DNA from: UBA1479 sp040216635
GTDB lineage: Bacteria; Pseudomonadota; Alphaproteobacteria; Rhodospirillales; Casp-alpha2
DNA length: 64,000 bases
Direction of reading: 5' to 3'
Assembly: GCA_040216635.1 (NCBI GenBank)
Contig: JAVJOU010000029.1
Span: forward strand, 337,502 to 401,501
Positions 44,136-51,849 of the stretch are shown piece after piece. A program made the position numbers and the translations under genes. Under the pieces are notes generated by a model that did no database searches, was not told the origin of the DNA, and worked only from the letters and a program-made list of their open reading frames with translations. How positions within the stretch are numbered: the first letter of the stretch is position 1; each line of letters begins with the position of its first letter.

Positions 44136-45539
44136 TCACCCCTCCCTGATTTCGAACCGGCCGGGCGCCATTTGGGGATCGGCCTCGATACGGATGGCGC
44201 CGCCCGTGCGGCCGTTGGCGTCCTCCAAAGCGTCCTTGAGGGCGCCTTTCAGCACATCCGCCACGTCTTTGGCCGCGATAATGCGGATCACCGCGCCCCG
44301 CTGGGCCAAGCCCCCCCGCAATGCGGCCAGGGCCGCCGCCGTGGCATCGGGGATCCAGCCGCCCGGGCGGCCCAACAGCCGCGCCAGCGACGGGCCGCGC
44401 CGGCGGCGGGTCAGCTCGATCAATCCCAATCCCGTATAGCCCAGGACATGGCATTCCACCGGATCGGCGGAAAGGGCATCGCGTAACTGGCCCAGAATTT
44501 CCTGCTTTTCCTTCTTGCCCTTCATGGCCAGGAAATCGATCACGATCTGGCCCGACAGATTGCGCAGGCGCAATTCGCGGGCGATGGCGGCCACGGCTTC
44601 GCGGTTGGTCTTGGCGGCCATCCGTTGCGGGTTGCCGGAACCAAGCGGCCCGCCCTTGGTCTGGCCCGTGTCGACATCGATCGCCGTCAGGGCGGCGGTT
44701 TCCGAAATGATGATGCGCCCGCCCGACGGCAAGGCGACGGCGGGTTCCAGCACGCCCTCCAAAATTTCCTCGACCCCGAAGTGTTCGAACAGCGCTTCCG
44801 GCCGGGACCAGATCTCGGCCTTCAGGCCGGGGGCCAGGGCCTCGACCTCGCCGGCCATGTCCGGGTCGTCGGCGATCACACGGCAACCGGGGGCTGCCAG
44901 AGACAACGCCCGTTCCACCGCATCGGTCGGTGCCAGCAAGGGTTCGGGCGCTTGCTGGGTGTCGTTGAAGGCATCTTCGATCTCGTCGCGCAGGGCCAGC
45001 AGGCGTTCCAGATCCGCCGCCACGTCTTCGACCACAGCACCCCCCGCCGCCGGCGTGAAGCGCAGGCCGCAGTCCGCCGGCAGAAGTTCTTCAAGCACGC
45101 CCAGGGCCTTGCGTTCGTCCGGTGCCATGAAGCGCGAGAACTTCATGCCCTCGCCGCCCATGTGCAGGACCGTGAAACGACCGGAAAGCGTCAGGCGACA
45201 GGTCAGGCGCGGGCCCTTGCCGTCCATGGCTTCGCGGTCGGCCTGAACCAGAATTTTATCCCCCTCACCGGCCGCTTCGGCGATGGATTTGATGCGCTGC
45301 GCGAAGGTGCGGCGGGCGTCACCGGCGGCAAGGAACCCCGGTTCCACCCCGTCGATATCGACGAAGGCGGCGTTGAGATCGCGGTTGATGGCGGTCACCC
45401 GCCCGGCGAACACGGCACCTTCGACGTTGTCTTCGTCCGTGTCCCGTTCGAACAAAACCTGGACGACCGTGCCCCGTGCCAAAAGGGCGACCCGCGTTTC
45501 CCCCGGCGAGGCATTGATCAGAATCGTGTCGGCGCGCAT
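44136..45539 (-). CDS. rng: Ribonuclease E/G family protein
   Basis: Endoribonuclease of 467 residues, close to RNase G size and lacking the long C-terminal scaffold of RNase E. It has an S1-like start (NASPGETRVALLARG, VFAGRVTAINRDLNAAFVDID) and the metal-binding core with ISETAALTAIDVDTGQ and GQIVIDFLAMK. The ATG at 45539 follows GGAGA; a longer frame to 45578 is less likely. The protein matures rRNA and tRNA and degrades mRNA. It starts 4 bp after maf. Confidence 0.92.
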   Translation of the reverse strand: MRADTILINASPGETRVALLARGTVVQVLFERDTDEDNVEGAVFAGRVTAINRDLNAAFVDIDGVEPGFLAAGDARRTFAQRIKSIAEAAGEGDKILVQADREAMDGKGPRLTCRLTLSGRFTVLHMGGEGMKFSRFMAPDERKALGVLEELLPADCGLRFTPAAGGAVVEDVAADLERLLALRDEIEDAFNDTQQAPEPLLAPTDAVERALSLAAPGCRVIADDPDMAGEVEALAPGLKAEIWSRPEALFEHFGVEEILEGVLEPAVALPSGGRIIISETAALTAIDVDTGQTKGGPLGSGNPQRMAAKTNREAVAAIARELRLRNLSGQIVIDFLAMKGKKEKQEILGQLRDALSADPVECHVLGYTGLGLIELTRRRRGPSLARLLGRPGGWIPDATAAALAALRGGLAQRGAVIRIIAAKDVADVLKGALKDALEDANGRTGGAIRIEADPQMAPGRFEIREG

Positions 45540-45543
45540 GGGC

Positions 45544-46134
45544 TTAGTCTCCGGTAAGCGGGGACCAGGCCCCGGCACCGGCCAGCAGGTTCGCCGTCAG
45601 GGCGAGCGGCAGGCCGACCACATTGTTATAATCGCCGTTGACCGCCGTCACGAACAGGGCGGCGCGGCCTTGAATGGCATAGCCCCCAGCCTTGTCCCGC
45701 CATTCTTCGGTCGCAAGGTAGGCATCGGTTTCCGGGCGGCTCAACCGTTTGAACTGTACGGCCGTGACCACGGCGCGGGTCACCATCCGCCCGTCCGGGC
45801 AGGCCAGGGCCACACCGCCGATCACCCGGTGCCGACGGCCGGACAGAAGGCCCAGGCAATGCCTGGCTTCGGCGGCGTCTTCCGGCTTGGGCAGAGACCG
45901 GCGGCCGCAGGCCACCACCGTATCGGCAGCCAGCACGAAGTCTTCCGCATGATCCTTGGCCACGGCGCGCGCCTTTTCCGCGGCCAAGCGCAGGGCCAGG
46001 GCGCGGGGCAGTTCACCCGGCAAGGGCGTTTCGTCGATATCCGCCGGAACGACGGCAGCCGGCGTTATCCCGACCTGAGCCAGCAGGTCAAGCCGCCTGG
46101 GCGATGCCGAGGCGAGAATCAAGCGGCCAGCCAT
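45544..46134 (-). CDS. maf: Maf-family nucleoside triphosphate pyrophosphatase
   Basis: Protein of 196 residues with the N-terminal Maf motif LILASASPRRLDLL and a conserved DTVVACGRR segment containing the catalytic Asp. Maf proteins hydrolyse dTTP, UTP or modified nucleotides and are linked to cell division control. It lies between infA and rng, its usual place in alphaproteobacteria, and is followed by rng with 4 bp between the genes. Confidence 0.93.
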   Translation of the reverse strand: MAGRLILASASPRRLDLLAQVGITPAAVVPADIDETPLPGELPRALALRLAAEKARAVAKDHAEDFVLAADTVVACGRRSLPKPEDAAEARHCLGLLSGRRHRVIGGVALACPDGRMVTRAVVTAVQFKRLSRPETDAYLATEEWRDKAGGYAIQGRAALFVTAVNGDYNNVVGLPLALTANLLAGAGAWSPLTGD

Positions 46135-46152
46135 CGGGGTGCGGGCCGAACT

Positions 46153-46371
46153 TTACTTGAAACGAAAAGTGATCCGACCCTTGGTCAGGTCGTAGGGCGT
46201 CATTTCGACGTTGACGCGGTCGCCCGCCAGCACGCGAATCCGGTGCTTGCGCATCTTGCCCGCCGTATGGGCAAGGATTTCGTGGTCATTGTCCAGTTTC
46301 ACCCGGAACATGGCGTTGGGCAGCAGTTCCGTCACCGTGCCCGTAAACTCCAAAACGTCTTCTTTCGCCAT
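46153..46371 (-). CDS. infA: Translation initiation factor IF-1
   Basis: S1/OB-fold protein of 72 residues, matching IF-1 in length and sequence (LEFTGTVTELLPNAMFRVKL, GKMRKHRIRVLAGDRV). GGAGTACTA precedes the ATG at 46371. It binds the ribosomal A site during initiation. It heads the infA-maf-rng-yacG unit. Confidence 0.97.
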   Translation of the reverse strand: MAKEDVLEFTGTVTELLPNAMFRVKLDNDHEILAHTAGKMRKHRIRVLAGDRVNVEMTPYDLTKGRITFRFK

Positions 46372-46468
46372 TAGTACTCCATGAATTCGGCCAAAACGCC
46401 CCAGAACATGACGGCAAGCCGCGCAAAAATCAAGGGATTGCAGGGTTTACACCGGATCGGCTTGAAAA

Positions 46469-47335
46469 CTAGGCCCCGCCCGGGGGATCCGCCTCCTCCA
46501 TCGCGACACGGCGCAGGCCATCGACGGCCGTATCGAACAATGTGTTTTCAATGCCCTCCAGGTGGACAATGAACACGGGCCGGCGAAATACGGGGGCGTC
46601 ATTGATCAAGTGTAAGACCCCTTCGTCCAGGCGCGGGCGCACCGCGCGCAGCGGCAAATAGGCCGTCCCGCCGGCACGCAGGATATGCTGTTGCGCCAAG
46701 GGGCCGTAGCTGACCGCCAATTCCGGCGCCGGCAAATCCGGATAGGCATCAAGGTGTTCCATGCGGAATTCGGCCCCCCAGTCGACGAACACATAACCCG
46801 CGTCCCAAGGACCTTTCGCCGTCGGATAGGACGACACCAGAACCAGACTGTCCTGTGCCACTTTTTCGACCACCAGGCCCGAACGGTGCTGCGGCGTATA
46901 GGTCAGGGCAAGATCGATCAAACCCTCGACGACCTGGATCATCAACGTATCGGAAGTCCCGACGTCAGCCCGCAGGGCGACCTCGGGCAATTCGGAGCGC
47001 ATCCAGGAAATCCAACTGACCATCATGCGTTCCCACAGGGTGAATTCCGCCCCGATCGTCAACATGGCTGAAAATTCCGTGGGCAGGCCCACGTTGTGGC
47101 GCGCCTGTTCCCAAGTCTGGATCAGTTTTTCGGCGAATGGGCGAAACTGCACGCCCGCGGCCGTCAGCGATGCCCCCGCCTTGGTCCGCACGAACAGCGG
47201 CTGCCCCAGCATGTCTTCCAGCAGTTTGACCCGGGTGCTGACGGTCGATTGCGTGACGTACAGGCGTTCCGATGCCTTGACGAAATTGCCGACCTCACAG
47301 ATCGCCAAAAAGGTCCAGGCAAGATTGATATCCAT
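46469..47335 (-). CDS. LysR-family transcriptional regulator
   Basis: Regulator of 288 residues. The start at ATG 47335 places the HTH (NLAWTFLAICEVGNFVKAS, VTQSTVSTRVKLLE) at the N-terminus; an upstream frame start adds 12 residues only. The effector domain is about residues 85-288. It diverges from a 90-residue exported protein gene across an AT-rich gap with a near-palindrome at 47380-47396. It separates infA from the LMW phosphatase/hisD group. Confidence 0.86.
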   Translation of the reverse strand: MDINLAWTFLAICEVGNFVKASERLYVTQSTVSTRVKLLEDMLGQPLFVRTKAGASLTAAGVQFRPFAEKLIQTWEQARHNVGLPTEFSAMLTIGAEFTLWERMMVSWISWMRSELPEVALRADVGTSDTLMIQVVEGLIDLALTYTPQHRSGLVVEKVAQDSLVLVSSYPTAKGPWDAGYVFVDWGAEFRMEHLDAYPDLPAPELAVSYGPLAQQHILRAGGTAYLPLRAVRPRLDEGVLHLINDAPVFRRPVFIVHLEGIENTLFDTAVDGLRRVAMEEADPPGGA

Positions 47336-47379
47336 GAATGATTTCCAGGCTTTCCGTGGGTGGGATGTCACGGATTATA

Positions 47380-47396
47380 TATCGAAAATTTTGATA
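47380..47396. promoter_or_regulatory. Candidate LysR operator
   Basis: TATCGAAAATTTTGATA is a near-palindrome in an AT-rich stretch between the divergent lysR and the small exported protein gene. The surrounding bases (about 47370-47440) are far more AT-rich than the genes beside them, fitting a promoter region. Confidence 0.35.
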
Positions 47397-47490
47397 CGAA
47401 ACTTAATTTTATTTCGTTTGAGTAATATTCGATTTTACAGGAGAGTCACCTCGTCCAATCGTGGACACCCATCCTTTTCTGGAGGATTAC

Positions 47491-47763
47491 ATGAAAGTTC
47501 TGCCCCTCATTGGCGCTGCCGCTCTTCTCTTCGCGGTTGCGGCCCCGGCGCACGCCGTGGATGTGACCAATGAACAGGATACCGACATTCAACTGACGGT
47601 ATCCGACTCTGAAGGTTCTGAAATGGTGAACGTCGCCGCCGGCGAAACCATCCCGAACCTCTGCGAAAAATGCAAACTCGTGCTGGGTGAAGAATCCCTA
47701 AATGTGGAAGGCGACCAAATCGCCGTGATCCGCAGCGGCAAGATTTCCATCCGCACGAACTAA
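47491..47763 (+). CDS. Small exported protein with a CxxC motif
   Basis: Protein of 90 residues with GGAGGATTAC ending just before the ATG. A signal peptide (hydrophobic 3-20, cleavage AHA near residue 22) is clear, so the mature protein is about 68 residues in the periplasm. It contains C58-E-K-C61, which could bind a metal or act in redox chemistry. It is followed by a perfect hairpin. I do not recognise a family. Confidence 0.75.
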   Translation: MKVLPLIGAAALLFAVAAPAHAVDVTNEQDTDIQLTVSDSEGSEMVNVAAGETIPNLCEKCKLVLGEESLNVEGDQIAVIRSGKISIRTN

Positions 47764-47774
47764 TCGACGAACGT

Positions 47775-47798
47775 AGGAACGGGCTTCGGCCCGTTCCT
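47775..47798 (+). terminator. Stem-loop with TTCG loop after the small exported gene
   Basis: AGGAACGGGC and GCCCGTTCCT pair perfectly over ten bases around a TTCG tetraloop, 12 bp past the stop codon. No T-tract follows, so it may be a stabiliser or a Rho-assisted terminator. The remaining part of the gap to 48062 shows no gene. Confidence 0.6.
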
Positions 47799-48062
47799 GC
47801 CGGAACGCGCCTGGGAGGGCGTCATCGGGAACGGGTGTGGTCAACGACAGGCTTGAAGCCCAGCCCCACAGGTAAAGGCCGAAACTGACGCACCCCCCGT
47901 TCCCGAGCGGCGCAATCAAGACGCGACACAGATCCTCCCAAGTGACGTTCCAGAAAGAACCTCAATTTTCCTACGCCCATCCTGACTGACGACAGACATC
48001 ACTCTTAAACCCAGGCCAAATCGCCCTCCCTCGAATGGCCCCTTTTCAGAAAGGCATCCGCC

Positions 48063-48251
48063 ATGTTGACGCAATCTCCCACGCCGTCCCCCGTTACGCC
48101 CGACAATGTTCAAGTCCCCGCCGCCCAGATTGAAACTTCCTTCTGGCGCCGCGCCGACGACATAACGGGCTTTGTCCTGTTTCTTCTGATCATGGGTGGC
48201 GGCGTGGTTACGCCCTTCGCTCTGTTTTTCTACGGACTTATGTTCCGCTAA
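48063..48251 (+). CDS. Small single-pass membrane protein
   Basis: Protein of 62 residues with a Pro-rich N-terminus and one hydrophobic segment (about 35-58; ITGFVLFLLIMGGGVVTPFA). It ends 9 bp before the methyltransferase/ligase fusion gene and is probably cotranscribed. The shape recalls NapE-type small subunits but no nap genes are nearby and sequence support is weak. Its upstream ribosome site is poor. Function unknown; it could anchor or assist the next protein. Confidence 0.5.
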   Translation: MLTQSPTPSPVTPDNVQVPAAQIETSFWRRADDITGFVLFLLIMGGGVVTPFALFFYGLMFR

Positions 48252-48260
48252 CGCCGGAAC

Positions 48261-50222
48261 ATGCCCAAAAAACCGGAACCCCCTCCCATGAACGCTTCCG
48301 CGACCCAGAAAACTCTGGGCCCGATCAGTGATCTTGAGCGCCACCTGCCTCCGGAATGGTGGCGCTCTCTTTTCAACGCGCTCTACTTGAAGACCGATGG
48401 CGACGTCACGGAAAACGACGACGCCACCCGGTCCGAGATCGACGCACTACTGTCCGTCGCCGGGCTTTCGCCCGATGACCGCATCCTCGACCTGTGCTGC
48501 GGTCAGGGCCGGCATTGCCTTGAATTGGCACGCCGCGGCTACGGCAACGTGACCGGCGTCGACCGGTCACGCTATCTGATCCGTCTTGCCCGCCGCCGGG
48601 CCCGCACCCAGGGCCTGCACGTGCAATTCAAAGAGGGCGACGCCCGGCGTTTTTCCATGAAAGCGGATTCCTTCGACCACGTCCTGCTGCTGGGAAACTC
48701 GTTCGGCTATTTCGAACAGGAAGAAGACGACCTGGCGGTCTTGACCGCCGTACAGCGGGTGTTGCGTTCGTCGGGACGCCTGGTCCTGGACATCACCGAC
48801 GGCGAATGGATGCGCCAGAACTACGAACCCCGATCCTGGGAATGGATCGACGGCAACCAGTTGGTCTGCCGGGAACGATCCTTGTCCGCCGACCGGTCGC
48901 GCCTGATTTCCCGCGAAGTGGTCATCCATGCGGAAAAAGGCGTGATCGCCGACCAGTTCTATGCGGAACGGCTTTACGGTGACCAGGCCCTGAAAGCGTT
49001 GTTGGAGGCCGCCGGCTTCCGCGACATCACCTTCCATCAGGAACTGGAAGGCAATTCCAACCGCGTGACCGACCGCGGCGCCGACCTGGGCATGATGGCC
49101 CGCCGCCATCTTGTGACCTGCCGCGCCCCCGTCAAGGCGGCCAGCGGCGGACGCGGCCCCGCCTATCCGCACGTGACCGTGCTGCTGGGCGACCCGCGCC
49201 GCCCCGACCCGGTCAAACTGGGCGGCAAGTTCAATCCCGAAGACATGGAAACGGTCCGTAAACTGAAGACTGCCTTGGACGGCCTGGCCGATTATTCGTT
49301 CAGTTACGAAGACGACCACACCGGACTGTACCAGCGCCTGGAAGATAACCGTCCGTCCTTCGTCTTCAATCTGTGCGACGAGGGCTACAACAACGAAGCG
49401 CTCAAGGAACTGCATGTTCCGGCCATGCTGGAAATGCTCGACGTTCCCTATACGGGAGCAGGCCCGGCCGCACTCGGCCTGTGTTATGACAAGGCCATCG
49501 TCCGCGCCGTGGCCCAGCAATGTGAAATTCCGGTGCCGCTGGAAACCTATTTCGACCCGGATGATCAGGTCGCGACCATCCCGTCCGTATTCCCGGCCCT
49601 GATCAAACCCGCACAGGGCGACAGTTCCATCGGCATCACCATGAACGCCGTCGTGCATACCCCGGAAGACATGGTCGCCTACCTGGCGGAACTGCGCCGC
49701 ACCCTGCCGGGACGCGCCGTTCTGGTGCAGGAATTTCTGAGCGGCGCGGAATACAGCGTGGCCCTGATCGGCAACCCGGGGCACGGCTTCCATGCCCTGC
49801 CCGTCCTGGGCGTCGATTATTCGGGCCTTGATCCCAAATTGCCCAAACTTCTGGGCTACGAATCGAAATGGCAGCCGGACTCCCCCTACTGGAACGACAT
49901 TCAGTACAAGCAAGCCGAACTGGACCAAGACAGCCGCCGTGCCCTGGTCGACGCCTCGGCCACCTTGTTCCAGCGCCTGGGATGCCGGGATTACGCCCGG
50001 TTCGATTTCCGCACGGATGCGAACGGCGTGATCAAGCTGCTTGAGGTTAATCCCAACCCCGGCTGGTGCTGGGACGGCAAGTTCAATCTGATGGCCGGGT
50101 TCGAAGGCTTAACCTATCCGGACCTGTTGCGGATGATTCTTGATGCCGCACAGGCCCGCTGTTCGGAAGGCCAGTCGCAAGACTGGAATTCTCAGCAGGC
50201 AGCCCTTCAGGCCAGCGCCTGA
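48261..50222 (+). CDS. SAM methyltransferase / D-Ala-D-Ala ligase-like ATP-grasp fusion
   Basis: Fusion of 653 residues. The first half is a class I methyltransferase with SAM motif ILDLCCGQGRHCLELA (about 73-88) and FDHVLLLGNSFGY. From about residue 300 a D-Ala-D-Ala ligase-like ATP-grasp follows, with PALIKPAQGDSSIG, VLVQEFLSGAEYS and the metal-binding LLEVNPNPGW. The start is ATG 48261; ATG 48288 is an alternative. The combination suggests joining an amino acid or small peptide with methylation of the product, but the substrate is unknown. It lies inside an interruption of a conserved core block. Confidence 0.87.
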   Translation: MPKKPEPPPMNASATQKTLGPISDLERHLPPEWWRSLFNALYLKTDGDVTENDDATRSEIDALLSVAGLSPDDRILDLCCGQGRHCLELARRGYGNVTGVDRSRYLIRLARRRARTQGLHVQFKEGDARRFSMKADSFDHVLLLGNSFGYFEQEEDDLAVLTAVQRVLRSSGRLVLDITDGEWMRQNYEPRSWEWIDGNQLVCRERSLSADRSRLISREVVIHAEKGVIADQFYAERLYGDQALKALLEAAGFRDITFHQELEGNSNRVTDRGADLGMMARRHLVTCRAPVKAASGGRGPAYPHVTVLLGDPRRPDPVKLGGKFNPEDMETVRKLKTALDGLADYSFSYEDDHTGLYQRLEDNRPSFVFNLCDEGYNNEALKELHVPAMLEMLDVPYTGAGPAALGLCYDKAIVRAVAQQCEIPVPLETYFDPDDQVATIPSVFPALIKPAQGDSSIGITMNAVVHTPEDMVAYLAELRRTLPGRAVLVQEFLSGAEYSVALIGNPGHGFHALPVLGVDYSGLDPKLPKLLGYESKWQPDSPYWNDIQYKQAELDQDSRRALVDASATLFQRLGCRDYARFDFRTDANGVIKLLEVNPNPGWCWDGKFNLMAGFEGLTYPDLLRMILDAAQARCSEGQSQDWNSQQAALQASA

Positions 50223-50239
50223 TATAGCCAACCTTGTAC

Positions 50240-50265
50240 GTTCACCGCCATTCCAGGCGGTGAAC
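50240..50265. terminator. Bidirectional hairpin between convergent genes
   Basis: GTTCACCGCC and GGCGGTGAAC pair perfectly over ten bases with loop ATTCCA. It lies between the ATP-grasp fusion stop and the 3' end of the reverse gene at 50242, overlapping its last codons. No strong T-tract is present, so terminator function is moderate. Confidence 0.5.
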
Positions 50266-50820
50266 GACGGCCCGGCAGGTTACCGGAGATTCACTGGCGG
50301 GACTGATCAGGTTCAATTCAACGAAGGTCAGTTCCGCCAACCTTTGGCCCAGGGCCACGAATTCCCGTTCCGTCGTATCGGGCTCGCGCGAGAACATCAC
50401 CCCCAACCGGCGCCTGATGCGTTCTTCGTCCGTCAGTTTCAACGCGTGTCTAACCACACCAACGCCGAAGGCTTCGCGAATGGCGATCGCGCGCCGGGCC
50501 CAGCAAAACGGCTCGTTGATTTTGTCGGCCCCGACTGTCACGTCGAAACGGATTTCCAGGCGGCGCTGATTGCGGTCGAACCACACCCGGTATTGCGCCG
50601 GCGGTCCGGCGGCCGGGGTCAGGCGCCGTGCCGCGGCCTGGGCACCGGCGCGGGCCCGTTTGATCCCGGCGTCCAGCAAAGTCACGGGCTGTGCTGCCAA
50701 TGTGTCGAACAGATCGCCCTGCTGTGCCTGCGCAGACGAAACCGACAGCCCCGCAAGCACCACGGCGAAAATGGCAGCCCACGTCCCATGGACAGACCCC
50801 GTCAGAAACCTGCGGTTCAT
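50242..50820 (-). CDS. Exported protein of unknown function
   Basis: Protein of 192 residues with AGGAG upstream of ATG 50820. A signal peptide (MNRRF start, hydrophobic core, cleavage after AQA) is clear. The mature part carries YRVWFDRNQRRLEIRFDV and an acidic/basic C-terminus. The gene follows the LMW phosphatase on the same strand, but a 72-bp gap separates them. I do not recognise the family; periplasmic location is the only supported statement. Confidence 0.7.
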   Translation of the reverse strand: MNRRFLTGSVHGTWAAIFAVVLAGLSVSSAQAQQGDLFDTLAAQPVTLLDAGIKRARAGAQAAARRLTPAAGPPAQYRVWFDRNQRRLEIRFDVTVGADKINEPFCWARRAIAIREAFGVGVVRHALKLTDEERIRRRLGVMFSREPDTTEREFVALGQRLAELTFVELNLISPASESPVTCRAVVHRLEWR

Positions 50821-50892
50821 TGATCGTCTCCTGCGCATCGGTTTTCCATCATTTCCACGCGCAACAGTAACAGCATTCCGCGGCCCTGCGGG

Positions 50893-51339
50893 TCATGTAT
50901 CGACCACGGCCTGAACGGGAAAGCGGGCCTTGATGCGCTCCATCAACTGGTCGCGCACCATCCGATAGGCTTTCAGTTTTTCCTCGCGGTTTTCGGTCTC
51001 GATGATCGACGGATCGAAGGTATTCCAGAACTCGACCTCGCAGGCCATGATCCGGGTGAGTTCCATGGCCTTGTGCTGGGCCTCGGGCGACAAGGTAATG
51101 ACCAAATCGAAGAAATCGTCTTCCATTTCGTCAAAGGTCTTGGATTTGTGTTTGGACATGTCGATGCCGATTTCATCCATCACGGCGATGGTGAAGCCGT
51201 CGATCTGCCCTTCGCGCACGCCGGCGCTGTCGATATAGACCTGATGTCCGTGCAGGAACTTCATGATCCCTTCCGCCATGGGCGAGCGGATCGAATTCAT
51301 CGTACAGGAAAACAGAATTGCGGAAGGAAGGTCAGACAT
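50893..51339 (-). CDS. Low-molecular-weight protein tyrosine phosphatase family
   Basis: Protein of 148 residues with the P-loop C12-x5-R18-S (SCTMNSIRSPMAEG) of LMW phosphatases and arsenate reductases of that fold. The loop is CTMNSIRSP instead of the usual CxGNxCRSP, lacking the second Cys, so a phosphatase role is more likely than arsenate reductase. It sits between UPF0262 and the exported protein gene. In alphaproteobacteria this gene is regularly found with hisD and infA. Confidence 0.85.
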   Translation of the reverse strand: MSDLPSAILFSCTMNSIRSPMAEGIMKFLHGHQVYIDSAGVREGQIDGFTIAVMDEIGIDMSKHKSKTFDEMEDDFFDLVITLSPEAQHKAMELTRIMACEVEFWNTFDPSIIETENREEKLKAYRMVRDQLMERIKARFPVQAVVDT

Positions 51340-51353
51340 CCCGGCCCGCCCGC

Positions 51354-51833
51354 CTATGCCTTGATATGGAGCACGCAGACGAGCGTGAACAGGCGCCGTG
51401 CGGTGCGCAGGTTCATTTCGACCCGGTCCGCAAGGCGCGTGCGCAAAATCTCGGCCCCTTCGTTGTGCAGGCCCCGGCGCCCCATGTCGATGGCTTCGAT
51501 CTGGCTGGGCGACATGGTCTTGATCGCCTTGAAATAGCTGTCACAGATCATGAAGTAGTCGCGCACGACCCGCTTCATTACGCTGATCGGCAAGGTGATC
51601 TTGACCAGATGGGATTGGCTTTCGTCGTCGACATCGAACACCAGACGGTTGTCCTTGATCGACAGACGCAGCGCATAAGGCCCCGGATAATCGATTTCCA
51701 GCGGATGAAAGACGTTGTCTTCCAGCAGATCGTAGATCGCCACTTTCCGTTCGTGATCGACCTGGGGGCTGCGGCTGACGACGCTTTTTTCGTCCAGATC
51801 GATCTGGACAATACGATGTGTGTCGCCGCTCAT
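51354..51833 (-). CDS. UPF0262 family protein
   Basis: Protein of 159 residues of the alphaproteobacterial UPF0262 family (IVQIDLDEKSV, KVAIYDLLEDNVF, PISVMKRVVRDYFMIC). Length and context next to hisD and the LMW phosphatase match the family. Function is not known. It lies 16 bp after hisD. Confidence 0.9.
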   Translation of the reverse strand: MSGDTHRIVQIDLDEKSVVSRSPQVDHERKVAIYDLLEDNVFHPLEIDYPGPYALRLSIKDNRLVFDVDDESQSHLVKITLPISVMKRVVRDYFMICDSYFKAIKTMSPSQIEAIDMGRRGLHNEGAEILRTRLADRVEMNLRTARRLFTLVCVLHIKA

Positions 51834-51849
51834 CCCCCGGCGCTCCTAT

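Noticed and set aside
48063..48251. Calling the 62-residue membrane protein NapE
   Set aside because: Size and one helix agree, but there is no nap operon and no distinctive sequence match.
50893..51339. Calling the LMW phosphatase an arsenate reductase
   Set aside because: The P-loop lacks the additional reactive Cys pattern and no ars genes are adjacent.
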